A program made the position numbers and the translations under genes. Of a DNA stretch of 64,000 nucleotides, positions 44,115-53,183 are shown piece after piece. How positions within the stretch are numbered: the first letter of the stretch is position 1; each line of letters opens with the position of its first letter. The stretch is from Desulfobacteraceae bacterium (GTDB taxonomy: Bacteria > Desulfobacterota > Desulfobacteria > Desulfobacterales > JACKCP01): assembly GCA_020633955.1 (NCBI GenBank), contig JACKCP010000008.1, positions 62,001 through 126,000 on the forward strand. Direction: 5' to 3'. The notes under the pieces are model-generated. The model was not told the origin of the DNA, ran no database searches, and worked only from the letters and a program-made list of their open reading frames with translations.

Positions 44115-44849
44115 TTATTCCTTAATTTCTTCACCGTTGTTATTTTCTTTTTCCAGATTTTCTTCAGCAGTTTTCACAGATTTTGCCTTTGACACAATGA
44201 CCATTGCAGGTCTTATAAGTCTTTCATGAAGAAGGTAGCCTTTCTGAAACTGCTTTATTACAGTATTTTCTTCAACATCATCTCGCTCTTCCTGTCCAAC
44301 CGCCATGTGAAATAAAGGGTCAAATTTTTGACCTTCTGCATCAACAGGCTTTATACTGAATTGCTCAAAAACCCTTTCAATTTCCTTTAAGGTCATTTTT
44401 ATACCCTGGGTTATCTGGCAGGATTCGGATTCTCCTGATGATTCTGCAGAAAAAACTGCCCTTTCAAGATTATCAAATACCGGAAGAAGCTGTTTTACTA
44501 TTGCCTCTACTGCAAATTTTTTAAATTCACTTACTTCCCTGTTGGTTCTTTTCTTAAAATTTTCAAGCTCAGCATGAGCTCTTACATACCTGTCATTTAA
44601 TTCCCTGGCTTTTTCCTCAGCCTGCTCAAGCCTTTTTTTAAGCAAAACAGTTTCATCAGGCTGCTCTTCCAAATCAGCTTTTTTTTCACCTGAACCGTTT
44701 TCAGGTTCCTGATTTTCCTGAATTTCCTTTTCTGCTTCCTGGCCTGCAGGATTTGGGTCAGCATTGACTTTTTCTTCAGCAGCAGTGTTTTCAATTTCAG
44801 TGCCGTCATCAATGTCAATTTTCCGGGATGTCTTATCCTTTTCTTCCAA
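44115..44849 (-). CDS. grpE: Nucleotide exchange factor GrpE
   Basis: 244 aa. A long acidic, low-complexity N-terminal stretch (about residues 1-85) precedes the coiled coil (KKRLEQAEEKARELNDRYVRAHAELENFKKRTNRE) and the beta domain with FDPLFHMAVGQEERDDVEENTVIKQFQKGYLLHERLIRPAMVIVSK. The start is TTG (44849) behind GGGGGAGAG. It exchanges ADP on DnaK and lies first in the grpE-dnaK operon. HrcA is absent upstream and no CIRCE element was found. Confidence 0.95.
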   Translation of the reverse strand: MEEKDKTSRKIDIDDGTEIENTAAEEKVNADPNPAGQEAEKEIQENQEPENGSGEKKADLEEQPDETVLLKKRLEQAEEKARELNDRYVRAHAELENFKKRTNREVSEFKKFAVEAIVKQLLPVFDNLERAVFSAESSGESESCQITQGIKMTLKEIERVFEQFSIKPVDAEGQKFDPLFHMAVGQEERDDVEENTVIKQFQKGYLLHERLIRPAMVIVSKAKSVKTAEENLEKENNNGEEIKE

Positions 44850-45011
44850 AACTCTCCCCCATTAAAACTTTATTAATTATTTCAAATTTTTATAGTTAAT
44901 AAAAACAATCAGATTCAATCTGTTGGGAAAAATAAGACCAAAAAACGGCTTGTCAAGAAAAGTAAAAATCAGATTTTTTCGAAGATAAGAAAAATGAGAG
45001 CTTAAAACAAA

Positions 45012-45144
45012 AAGACCCCAAGTCATCCTGACCGGGATCGATCCGCGACACAGACAAAAATTGCTTATCGCTGCTCCCTTCCAGGCCTGACGAGGTTCAC
45101 AACCGTCTGTTACACGGCGGCCGGTCAGGATGACTTGAGGTCTT
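45012..45144 (-). ncRNA. ffs: Signal recognition particle RNA (4.5S, bacterial small type)
   Basis: On the minus strand the apical domain reads GTCAGGCCTGGAAGGGAGCA followed by GC, the conserved SRP core (GGTCAGGNCCGGAAGGNAGCAGC). The ends pair over more than 20 bases: 45012-45034 with 45121-45144, with AAGTCATCCTGACCGG / CCGGTCAGGATGACTT perfect. The RNA binds Ffh and guides membrane-protein targeting. Exact 5' and 3' ends are not certain; the outer AAGACC/GGTCTT pairs with flanking T-run may be terminator. Confidence 0.93.
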
Positions 45145-45217
45145 TTCATTAAAAATTTTGACTCCATAATATATTTTCAGTAAAAAAAATCAAGACAAAT
45201 CTCAAAAAGAGAAGCTT

Positions 45218-46630
45218 ATGGAAAATAGACTTGCCGAAATAATAAAAAAAAAGATAACAAAAGATTTCCAGATTACAGATAAGGACTCAATACTTGTTGC
45301 ATTTTCCGGGGGGCCTGATTCAGTTTTCCTTTTGCACCACCTTAATCTTTTATCAAATGACATAGGGTTTAAACTTGGTGCCTTTCACTTAAACCATTGT
45401 CTCAGGGGGAATGACTCGGAAAATGATGCTGTTTTTTGTCAAAATTTTTCAAGAAATCTTGGAATTAATTATTTCTATGAAAAAAAAAATATAAGAAAAA
45501 TATCAAAAACACTTAAAATTTCAGAAGAAGATGCAGGAAGAATTGAAAGATACAAGGCTTTAAATCAAATTTCCAAGTCAAACGAGTTTACATTTATTGC
45601 AACTGCCCATCACAAAGACGATGCAATAGAGCAGGTTTTAATGAATTTAATAAGAGGAACCGGACTTGACGGACTTTCTGGAATACCTGAAAAAAGGGAT
45701 AATATAATAAGACCAGTTCTTGATATATATAAAAATGATATTGTTGATTTTCTTGAAAAAAATAATATCAGCTGGTGCACAGATAAAACAAATTTTGAAA
45801 CAGACTATTTGCGAAACAAAATCAGAAACATATTAATTCCCTATCTTGAAGAAAACTACAACCCTTCAATTAAAAAAGGGTTGGCAAAACTTATTGATAT
45901 TGCATCTGAGGAAAACATATTTTTTGAAAACTACATTGAAGCAGTTTTTGAAAAAGCTGTTGTAATGACTGAAAACAAGGCAGAAATTACCCTAAAGATA
46001 TTTGATAATCTTGAAAAAGCTGCAAAAAGAAGGCTTTTAAGGATGATAATAAAAAAACTCAAAGGCACAACATTTAAAACAACACTTGATCATATTGATA
46101 AAATAATTGAAATATCCCTTCTTTCAGGTACAAAAAAATATCACCTGAAGGATCAGATAATTGCTGAAAAATACTTTGATACCCTTGAACTCAAATTATC
46201 GGATGTATGCCTTAGAGATTATGAAAATAAAGCACTTAATTTAAATTTTATTATTGAAAAAATCCCTGAAGAAAACATTATTATTCCCTCTGACTATAAA
46301 GTTGAATTTCAAATTACTGTATCTGAAGAAACAAATGTTTTAAATAATGACTTTGAGGAAATCAGACTAAACCCCTGTAAAATCAAATTCCCCTTGACTT
46401 TAAGAAATCTTCAAAATGGCGACAGATTTACACCTGAAAACTTTAAAGGAAGAAAAAAAATAAAAAAAATTCTAAGCGAAAAAAAACTATCTCCCGAGCA
46501 AAAGAAAAAAATTGCCGTGCTCGAAGCAGATGGAAGAATTTACTGGATATCAGGAGTTGCCAGAAACCATTTCAATGCTTTACCCTTGAAAGGTGAAAAA
46601 ACATTAGTTATTAAACGAATTTTAAGGTAA
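45218..46630 (+). CDS. tilS: tRNA(Ile)-lysidine synthetase
   Basis: 470 aa. The N-type ATP pyrophosphatase loop VAFSGGPDSVFLLHHL (about residues 28-43), HLNHCLRGNDSENDAVF (about 63-79), TAHHKDDAIEQVLMNLIRGTGLDGLSGIP (about 128-156), and a C-terminal TilS domain ending LRNLQNGDRF...GVARNHFNALPLKGEKTLVIK. It adds lysine to the wobble C34 of tRNA-Ile(CAU). Codon use is more A-rich than the flanking genes. It lies upstream of ftsH, as in many bacteria. Confidence 0.95.
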   Translation: MENRLAEIIKKKITKDFQITDKDSILVAFSGGPDSVFLLHHLNLLSNDIGFKLGAFHLNHCLRGNDSENDAVFCQNFSRNLGINYFYEKKNIRKISKTLKISEEDAGRIERYKALNQISKSNEFTFIATAHHKDDAIEQVLMNLIRGTGLDGLSGIPEKRDNIIRPVLDIYKNDIVDFLEKNNISWCTDKTNFETDYLRNKIRNILIPYLEENYNPSIKKGLAKLIDIASEENIFFENYIEAVFEKAVVMTENKAEITLKIFDNLEKAAKRRLLRMIIKKLKGTTFKTTLDHIDKIIEISLLSGTKKYHLKDQIIAEKYFDTLELKLSDVCLRDYENKALNLNFIIEKIPEENIIIPSDYKVEFQITVSEETNVLNNDFEEIRLNPCKIKFPLTLRNLQNGDRFTPENFKGRKKIKKILSEKKLSPEQKKKIAVLEADGRIYWISGVARNHFNALPLKGEKTLVIKRILR

Positions 46631-46758
46631 AAATACAAATATATCTTGCTTACTCAACAATCATGATTAAGATAATAAAAAAATTGGCTGAATCTTTTAG
46701 CGGTTAACCCTGCCTCTTAAAAGATATACGGGGCTAAATAAATATTTTGGAGGTATAA

Positions 46759-48684
46759 TTGAATCCTTTTTATAAGAATCTTTCTTTATGGCTTGTAATT
46801 CTTCTGGTGTTTTTCATGCTTTTCCAGATTTTCGAACAGCAGCAGAGTCCAGGTTCAAAACAGATTAACTATTCTGAGTTTATGGCTATGGTAAATCAGG
46901 GGCAGATAACCGAAGTAACCATCCAGGACCAGAATCTTACAATAAAAGACGCATCAGGTCAGATTTACAGGTCATATGCACCAAATGATCCTGGCCTTGT
47001 TGAAGAGCTCAGAAAAAAAGGAATTGCAATAAGTGCAAAACCTCCTGAGCAGAATCACTGGCTTGTAAATGTCTTAATATCATGGCTTCCCCTCATTATT
47101 ATAATAGGTGTATGGATTTTCTTCATGAAACAGATGCAGGGAGGCGGAGGAAAGGCAATGTCTTTTGGTAAGAGCAGAGCAAAGCTCATGACTGAAAATA
47201 CCAGAAGAGTAACTTTTGAAGATGTTGCCGGAGTTGATGAAGCAAAGGAAGAGCTTACAGAAATTGTTGAATTTTTAAGAGACCCGAAAAAATTCACACG
47301 TCTTGGAGGAAGAATTCCAAAAGGAGTTCTTTTAACAGGCTCTCCTGGAACAGGTAAAACACTTCTTTCAAGAGCTGTTGCCGGCGAAGCAGGAGTCCCT
47401 TTCTTCAGCATAAGCGGTTCTGACTTTGTTGAAATGTTTGTAGGTGTTGGTGCATCCAGGGTAAGAGATCTTTTCATGCAGGGCAAAAAAAATGCTCCAT
47501 GCATAATATTTATTGATGAAATTGATGCTGTAGGAAGACAAAGAGGTGCTGGTCTTGGCGGCGGACACGACGAACGCGAACAGACACTTAACCAGCTTCT
47601 TGTTGAAATGGACGGATTTGAATCAAATGAAGGGGTTATTCTTATTGCGGCAACAAACAGACCAGATGTCCTGGACCCTGCTCTCTTAAGACCCGGAAGA
47701 TTTGACAGACAGGTAACGGTTCCGCTTCCGGATGTTGCAGGACGTGAAAAGATATTAAGGGTTCACATAAAGAAAACTCCAGTTTCAGAAGATGTTAATA
47801 TAAGAGCTCTTGCAAAGGGAACTCCCGGATTTTCAGGTGCTGATCTTGAAAATGTTGTTAACGAGGCTGCACTTATTGCTGCAAAAAGAGACAAAGACTT
47901 TATAGATATGAAAGACTTTGAAGATGCCAAAGATAAGGTCTATATGGGTCTTGAAAGAAAATCCAAGGTAATGAGCGAGGATGAAAAGAAAGTAACTGCT
48001 TACCATGAAGGCGGACATGCTCTTGTTGCAAGACTTCTGCCTCATACTGATGCTGTAAATAAAATTACAATAATTCCAAGGGGAAGGGCTGCAGGTGTTA
48101 CCTGGTTTCTTCCTGATGAAAGTGATTTCAGATATAAGGATCAGCTTGAAAGTTCACTTTCTGTAGCCTTTGGCGGAAGAATAGCCGAAGAGCTGATTTT
48201 TAACAGAATAAGCACAGGAGCTTCAAACGATATTAAGCAGGCCACAAGCATTGCCCATAAAATGGTAAGATCCTGGGGAATGAGCGAACTGGGTCCTCTT
48301 TCATATTCAAAAGATGATGACCAGGTATTTCTTGGAAGAGAAATTGCTCATTCAAGAGATTATTCAGAGGATACTGCAAGAAGAATTGATGAGGCCGTTA
48401 CAAATATAATCACCAATTCCTACAAAAAAGCTGAAGATGTTTTAAAGGAAAACATGAATCTTCTTCATAAACTTGCAGATCTTCTACTGGAAAAAGAAAC
48501 TGTAATGGGCAACGAACTCGATGAACTGATTCTGAGTGAAAAACCGGGATTTGAATTTTCATCAAAAGTTCCTTCTCTTGACGATCAGGAACCTGTTTTA
48601 AATGAAGAGAAGCCAAAACAGGAAGAAGCAATCTTTGATTCCGAAGAACCCAAGGAATACCCTGAGGAAGATCAGGAAAATTAA
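46759..48684 (+). CDS. ftsH: ATP-dependent zinc metalloprotease FtsH
   Basis: 641 aa. Two membrane segments (about residues 5-23 and 99-121) flank a periplasmic domain. The AAA module has Walker A GSPGTGKT (194-201), Walker B CIIFIDEIDAVG and the second region ATNRPDVLDPALLRPGRFDRQV. The zinc motif HEGGH begins at H416. The C-terminal 40 residues are acidic. The start is a TTG at 46759, five bases after an ideal GGAGGT. It degrades membrane and short-lived cytoplasmic proteins. Its stop overlaps the folP start by one base. Confidence 0.97.
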   Translation: MNPFYKNLSLWLVILLVFFMLFQIFEQQQSPGSKQINYSEFMAMVNQGQITEVTIQDQNLTIKDASGQIYRSYAPNDPGLVEELRKKGIAISAKPPEQNHWLVNVLISWLPLIIIIGVWIFFMKQMQGGGGKAMSFGKSRAKLMTENTRRVTFEDVAGVDEAKEELTEIVEFLRDPKKFTRLGGRIPKGVLLTGSPGTGKTLLSRAVAGEAGVPFFSISGSDFVEMFVGVGASRVRDLFMQGKKNAPCIIFIDEIDAVGRQRGAGLGGGHDEREQTLNQLLVEMDGFESNEGVILIAATNRPDVLDPALLRPGRFDRQVTVPLPDVAGREKILRVHIKKTPVSEDVNIRALAKGTPGFSGADLENVVNEAALIAAKRDKDFIDMKDFEDAKDKVYMGLERKSKVMSEDEKKVTAYHEGGHALVARLLPHTDAVNKITIIPRGRAAGVTWFLPDESDFRYKDQLESSLSVAFGGRIAEELIFNRISTGASNDIKQATSIAHKMVRSWGMSELGPLSYSKDDDQVFLGREIAHSRDYSEDTARRIDEAVTNIITNSYKKAEDVLKENMNLLHKLADLLLEKETVMGNELDELILSEKPGFEFSSKVPSLDDQEPVLNEEKPKQEEAIFDSEEPKEYPEEDQEN

Positions 48685-49508
48685 TGACCATCTCTGAAAC
48701 AAAAAAAACAATTGTAATGGGGGTAATAAATATTACCCCTGACTCTTTTTCAGACGGTGGAAAATACAATACCCTTGAAAAAGCTCTTTACCATGCAGAT
48801 AAGCTTATAAATGAAGGAGCAGATATTCTTGATATTGGGGGTGAATCAACCAGACCTTATTCAAAACCTGTTTCCCTTGAGGAAGAGCTGGACAGGGTTA
48901 TTCCGGTTATTGAAAATTTAAAAAAAATTACAGATATCCCTCTTTCCATTGACACAAACAAGTCTGTTGTGGCAGAAGCTGCGCTCCTTTCAGGAGCATC
49001 AATTATAAACGATGTGTCTGCAATGACTTTTGATCCCAGGATGGCAGATATTGCATCACAAGCAAACTGCCCTGTCATTTTAATGCATATGCTTGGAACC
49101 CCTGAAAATATGCAGAATAACCCTTCATACTCACACCTTTTAAATGAGCTTATGGATTTTTTTAAGGAAAGAATTGAATTTTCATTAAAAAAAGGGATTA
49201 AAAAAGAAAATATTATTTTAGACCCTGGAATAGGTTTTGGAAAAACCATTGAACATAACCTTTTGATAATAAAAAACCTTGAGCTTTTAAAGTCTCTTGA
49301 ATGCCCGATCTTAATTGGTACTTCAAGAAAAACATTTATAAGAAAACTTGTTAAAAAAGATGATTTGCCAAATGACAAAGATGTGATAACAGGAAGCGTT
49401 GCTTCTGTTTGCGCTGCAGCTTTAAACGGAGCAAAAATTGTAAGGGTGCATGATGTTAAGGAAACAAAGGCAGCCTTAAAAATCATAGATGCTATAAAAA
49501 ACGTTTAA
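48684..49508 (+). CDS. folP: Dihydropteroate synthase
   Basis: 274 aa TIM barrel. Family signatures: VMGVINITPDSFSDGGKY (about residues 11-28), DILDIGGESTRPYSKPVS (about 51-68), INDVSAMTFD and the IILDPGIGFGKTIEHNLLII motif (about 174-193), and IGTSRKTFI. It condenses p-aminobenzoate with dihydropterin pyrophosphate in folate synthesis. TAATG overlap with ftsH indicates the ftsH-folP order common in bacteria. coaX follows after 13 bases. Confidence 0.96.
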   Translation: MTISETKKTIVMGVINITPDSFSDGGKYNTLEKALYHADKLINEGADILDIGGESTRPYSKPVSLEEELDRVIPVIENLKKITDIPLSIDTNKSVVAEAALLSGASIINDVSAMTFDPRMADIASQANCPVILMHMLGTPENMQNNPSYSHLLNELMDFFKERIEFSLKKGIKKENIILDPGIGFGKTIEHNLLIIKNLELLKSLECPILIGTSRKTFIRKLVKKDDLPNDKDVITGSVASVCAAALNGAKIVRVHDVKETKAALKIIDAIKNV

Positions 49509-49521
49509 TAACGGAGATAAA

Positions 49522-50292
49522 ATGCTTCTTGCAATAGATGTGGGCAATACAAACACTGTTATTGGTATATTCAAAGACAAGACAATTCTTAGGGAATGGC
49601 GGGTAAGCACTAGAAAGCAGGGAACAAAAGATGAATTTGCAGTTATTGTAAAAAGTCTTTTTTCAGAAAGCTCCATCTCAGAAAAAGAAATAACAAAAGT
49701 TGTTGTTTCTTCAGTTGTCCCTGAAACAGACCATGTTATAAACGGTTTTTCAAAAAACTATCTTAAAAATGCAAAGATTTACTGGATAAATTCACAATCT
49801 GTAAGCAGACTTATGCCAGTTTTATACACAAATCCAATGGAAGTCGGAGCTGACAGAATAATAAACGGAATAGCAGCCTACAAAAAATATAAAACTTCAT
49901 TAATAATAATTGATTTTGGAACAGCCACAACCTTTGATGTAATTTCATCAAAAGGTGAATATCTTGGCGGAGCTATTTCTCCGGGCATTAAAACCGCAGC
50001 AGAAGCTCTTTACAACGTTGCATCAAAACTACCAAGGGTTGAGCTCTATGACCCGCCTCCCAATGCAATTGGAAAAGATACCGTATCCAGTATGAAATCA
50101 GGAATTTTATACGGATATGCAGCACTTGTTGACGGAATGGTTGAAAGGATAAAAAAAGAAACCGGAGATAATCCAAAAGTCATTGCAACAGGAGGACTTT
50201 CAGTTGTAATGGAAAAAATCACAAAATCCATTGAATCAATTGAACCATACCTTACACTTGAAGGAATGCTTGCAGTCAGCGAAATTTTTTAA
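49522..50292 (+). CDS. coaX: Type III pantothenate kinase
   Basis: 256 aa ASKHA-fold enzyme. N-terminal LLAIDVGNTNTVIGIF (phosphate-1), VGADRIINGIAAYKKY (about residues 112-127), IIDFGTATTFDVIS (about 131-144, catalytic Asp in the DFGT block), GGAISPGI, and IATGGLS near the C-terminus. It phosphorylates pantothenate, the first step of CoA synthesis, without feedback by CoA. It is the last gene of the ftsH-folP-coaX run. Confidence 0.95.
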   Translation: MLLAIDVGNTNTVIGIFKDKTILREWRVSTRKQGTKDEFAVIVKSLFSESSISEKEITKVVVSSVVPETDHVINGFSKNYLKNAKIYWINSQSVSRLMPVLYTNPMEVGADRIINGIAAYKKYKTSLIIIDFGTATTFDVISSKGEYLGGAISPGIKTAAEALYNVASKLPRVELYDPPPNAIGKDTVSSMKSGILYGYAALVDGMVERIKKETGDNPKVIATGGLSVVMEKITKSIESIEPYLTLEGMLAVSEIF

Positions 50293-50351
50293 AAATTTTA
50301 TTTGATTATTGGCCAAAAAGACCGGTTTATTGAGCCGTGTTCATAAAAAAG

Positions 50352-50417
50352 CAATAAGCCTGATACAATTCACAAACTTGAAAATCGTTCAATCCAGGTT
50401 CAAATAAGGCTTATTGC
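50352..50417 (+). other. Long-range inverted repeat downstream of coaX
   Basis: GCAATAAGCC (50352-50361) is the exact complement of GGCTTATTGC (50408-50417), with 46 bases between. It could form a structured 3' region or unknown small RNA; there is no T-run directly after. The rest of 50293-50596 has no gene. Confidence 0.4.
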
Positions 50418-50596
50418 GGCTATCCCGCCATATCATCAAAACTCCAGTCACAGACAAAGATTCAAAACACACATCAACATAAGGTTGTAAATATTCACAA
50501 TATCAAATTAATAAGTTGATTTTATCAACAAAATATCATAAAAAACAATATCCAATCTTATTAAAACATTTTTAAACTTTTTACAGGAGAATTGTT

Positions 50597-50896
50597 ATGT
50601 TCAAAAGATTACTTATTGTATTTACAGCTATTATTTTTATTTTTTCCGGAACAGGATTTGCTGCACAAAAAATTGATATTAATAAAGCAAACAAAACAGA
50701 ACTTTCAGAGCTGAGTGGAATCGGTGAAAAGTATGCCGAACGAATAATTGATTACAGAAACAAAAATGGTAATTTCACAAAAATAGAAGATTTGCTTAAA
50801 GTAAAAGGTATTGGTGAGAAAACTCTTTTAAAAAATAAAGACAGATTGACAGTTGGAACGGATGAACAATCGGATAAAACAAATAAAGAATTATAA
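50597..50896 (+). CDS. ComEA-like helix-hairpin-helix DNA-binding protein
   Basis: 99 aa. Signal peptide MFKRLLIVFTAIIFIFSGTGFAA (cleavage near 23), then IDINKANKTELSELSGIGEKYAERIIDYRNKNGNFTKIEDLLKVKGIGEKTLLKNKDRL, the ComEA double helix-hairpin-helix repeat. Exported proteins of this kind bind incoming double-stranded DNA in the periplasm, but short ones also occur in species without known transformation. No other com genes are nearby. An AGGAGA site precedes the ATG. Confidence 0.9.
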   Translation: MFKRLLIVFTAIIFIFSGTGFAAQKIDINKANKTELSELSGIGEKYAERIIDYRNKNGNFTKIEDLLKVKGIGEKTLLKNKDRLTVGTDEQSDKTNKEL

Positions 50897-50903
50897 ATCT
50901 TAA

Positions 50904-51050
50904 GTAGCTGCTGAATGAAAACGGCCTTTTTTTGTCCATTCTAAAATCAGATTCAAAATTTAATCCTTAAAATACTCAATGTATCCTGAAGGTTAAATTT
51001 TCATCTTCCCTGAACTGAACAAAGAATTCTCGTTTTCGCCCAGGCACTAA
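50904..51050 (+). repeat. Dispersed intergenic repeat, copy B
   Basis: Starts AGTAGCTGCTGAATGAAAAC, contains AGATTCAAAATTTAATCCT (50949-50967) identical to copy A, then GGTTAAATTTTCATCTTCCC, CTGAACAAAGAATTCTCG and CAGGCACTAAG. It lies 40 kb away from copy A. A short hairpin AAGTTCCCG/CGGGGACTT (51058-51084) follows. Confidence 0.75.
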
Positions 51051-51194
51051 GAAAATAAAGTTCCCGAAAAATTCATCGGGGACTTAAAATACCTTGCTGT
51101 ATCCACAGGACTTAAACCAGAGTTTTTCTTGATTTACGGAAAATCAAATTTCTATTTTTGCACCTTAATAAAATCCTTAAAGTAAAACTACTTA

Positions 51195-51890
51195 TTATAA
51201 ATTTGAAAATATCATATCAGGATTAAAATTTAATATTTTATCCAATGCTTTATGATAATCCCGATATCTTTCGGATTCCAAAAGAAAACTTAATTGGGGC
51301 TTTCTCGAAATATGATCATGTGAATCTGTAGCTATAAAATCCACCATTTCTTCTTTCATAAGCTCTTCGGAAAAAATTCTGACATTTTTCCCGAAACCTC
51401 CTTGAAAACTCATTGCAGTAAGTTGAAGGTAAACTCCAGGCAGGAGCAGATCAATAAGCCTTTCTTTGTTCTTCAAAAAAACCAGGTTTCTTTCCGGGTG
51501 TGCGATAATAATTTTATATCCTTTTTTTAAAAAACTTCTGAACATATTTTTGGCATATTGAGGAACAGAACCCTGCCCATGAAAAAACTCGACAAGAATA
51601 AACTCAGAATTACAGAGCCTGACAGGCTCGTATTTTTCCGAGAGCATACCAAATGGGATTTCACCACCCTCATGGAGTTTAAGATTTAAACCACCTTCAT
51701 ATATTTTTCTCTGCAGAAGATTAAGTTTCAAACGGATATCTTCCAGATTGATAAATTCATTTATATGTGGTGTTGCAATAACATCTGTTATTCCGTCTTT
51801 CTCAGCCATATCTGCCATTTTAACAGACATTTCCATATCTGAAGCACCGTCATCTATTCCATAAATAATGTGGGAGTGTATATCTATCAT
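51195..51890 (-). CDS. CpsB/CapC-type PHP tyrosine-protein phosphatase
   Basis: 231 aa PHP-family metal-dependent phosphatase. Metal ligands are seen in MIDIHSHIIYGIDDGA (1-16), VIATPHIN (about 38-45), EGGEIPF, IIAHPERN (about 132-139) and FIATDSHDH (about 190-198). The family dephosphorylates bacterial tyrosine kinases that control capsule or exopolysaccharide chain length. No polysaccharide genes are adjacent, so its partner kinase is elsewhere. A monocistronic unit on the minus strand. Confidence 0.9.
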   Translation of the reverse strand: MIDIHSHIIYGIDDGASDMEMSVKMADMAEKDGITDVIATPHINEFINLEDIRLKLNLLQRKIYEGGLNLKLHEGGEIPFGMLSEKYEPVRLCNSEFILVEFFHGQGSVPQYAKNMFRSFLKKGYKIIIAHPERNLVFLKNKERLIDLLLPGVYLQLTAMSFQGGFGKNVRIFSEELMKEEMVDFIATDSHDHISRKPQLSFLLESERYRDYHKALDKILNFNPDMIFSNL

Positions 51891-52386
51891 TTATATATTA
51901 TTCTCAGCAAAAGTCATTTGATTTACCCAGGACTGTAAAAAACATACAATCAATCTCTTTGAAAATTTTTTACCACTTATATCTGAGGTTTAAAAAACCT
52001 GAAAAAACCAGATCACTTCTTAACTGCAAGGTCAGCTGTTTTCTTTCCAGGTATTATCCAGCTTTAGCTTCAAGGCATGATACAAAAAAAATATCAGTGC
52101 CTCCAGCAAACTGTTTTAAGTTTAATAGCCACTTGTTTTCGATCAATTAAAAACAATCAAGTAAACCGATAATAGCATTCCCCCATGATTGAATCAATCC
52201 TTTCACATACCTGAACCTGGCCTTTCATATTTTTAACCAACTGAATTTTAAATAAATTAATTTTATTGTATTTAAAAATATAAACCAATGGGGTCTTCCT
52301 GCTTTGCCGCCTATACTGAGTTTAACTGCATCACATATATAAAAAGCACAAGGTGAATAGTCATACAAATTTTTTTAAAATTTTTC
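51891..52386. other. Intergenic stretch without recognised genes
   Basis: About 500 AT-rich bases between the divergent CpsB-type and peroxiredoxin genes. A 63-codon frame at 51959-52150 has no ribosome binding site or recognisable content. Only the promoter and Fur box at the right end are assignable. Confidence 0.5.
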
Positions 52387-52430
52387 TTGACATGCAAACT
52401 CTCATTATTTATTAATAATCATTATCAATA
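52387..52430 (+). promoter_or_regulatory. Promoter with overlapping Fur box for the peroxiredoxin
   Basis: TTGACA (52387-52392), a 17-base spacer, TATTAA (52410-52415). AATAATCATTATC (52414-52426) lies over the -10 and start, matching the right 12 bases of the Fur consensus (ATAATCATTATC) exactly. The Fur/PerR gene is directly downstream of the regulated gene, so the pair is likely to form a metal or peroxide feedback loop. Confidence 0.8.
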
Positions 52431-52462
52431 AATAACAAATATATTTCAAAAGGAGATTTAAA

Positions 52463-53110
52463 ATGGAAAATAACAACATGCCGCTTCTAGGAGATGACTT
52501 CCCAAAACTTCAGGTTCAAACAACACATGGCCAGATGAATATCCCCGAAGACCTTAAAGGCTCATGGTTTGTTCTTTTCAGCCATCCTGCCGACTTTACT
52601 CCCGTGTGTACAACAGAATTTGTTGCATTTCAGAAAAGAATGGATGAATTTACCAGACTAAATACAAAACTTATTGGACTTTCAATTGATCAGGTATTCT
52701 CTCATATCAAATGGATTGACTGGATAGATGAAAACCTTAATGTAAAAATTGAGTTCCCTGTAATAGCGGCAAATGACTCTGTAGCTGCAAAATTAGGAAT
52801 GCTTCATCCAGGAAAAGGTGCAAACACAGTAAGAGCTGTATTCATAGGCGATCCCAAGGGAAAAGTAAGACTTGTACTATATTACCCCCAGGAAATCGGA
52901 AGAAATATTGACGAGGTATTAAGAGCTCTCAAGGCACTTCAGGTTTCAGATGTTCAGGGAGCAGTACCGGCTGGATGGCCTGAGAACGAACTTATTGGAG
53001 ACAGAATAATTATTCCTCCTGCCTGCGATGTAAAAACCGCCAAGGAAAGACTTGAAAAAAATGAAGGCTATGACTGGTGGTTCTGCCATAAGCCCCTTGA
53101 AACCAACTGA
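52463..53110 (+). CDS. Peroxiredoxin (Prx6-type)
   Basis: 215 aa cytoplasmic thiol peroxidase. Peroxidatic cysteine C49 in HPADFTPVCTTEFVAF; LSIDQVFSHIKWIDWI is typical of the archaeal/anaerobe Prx6 group, as is the C-terminal arm with DWWFCHKP, where a second cysteine could resolve the disulfide. It reduces hydrogen peroxide and organic peroxides. An AAAAGGAGAT site precedes the ATG, and expression is probably controlled by the Fur box at 52414-52430. Confidence 0.95.
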   Translation: MENNNMPLLGDDFPKLQVQTTHGQMNIPEDLKGSWFVLFSHPADFTPVCTTEFVAFQKRMDEFTRLNTKLIGLSIDQVFSHIKWIDWIDENLNVKIEFPVIAANDSVAAKLGMLHPGKGANTVRAVFIGDPKGKVRLVLYYPQEIGRNIDEVLRALKALQVSDVQGAVPAGWPENELIGDRIIIPPACDVKTAKERLEKNEGYDWWFCHKPLETN

Positions 53111-53183
53111 TAAAGTATTTTGTCCTGGGGTTAAAATAAAATCCCGGGACAGACTTACCGGTTAAAATAAATAAGGGATTAAA

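Noticed and set aside
45012..45144. Long inverted repeat as a terminator or a transposon end
   Set aside because: The loop contains the conserved SRP RNA core, so the repeat is the SRP RNA stem.
47055..47504. 149-codon minus-strand frame within ftsH
   Set aside because: Antisense shadow of the conserved AAA module.
51959..52150. 63-codon plus-strand frame in the gap before the peroxiredoxin
   Set aside because: No ribosome binding site, no similarity, unusual composition.
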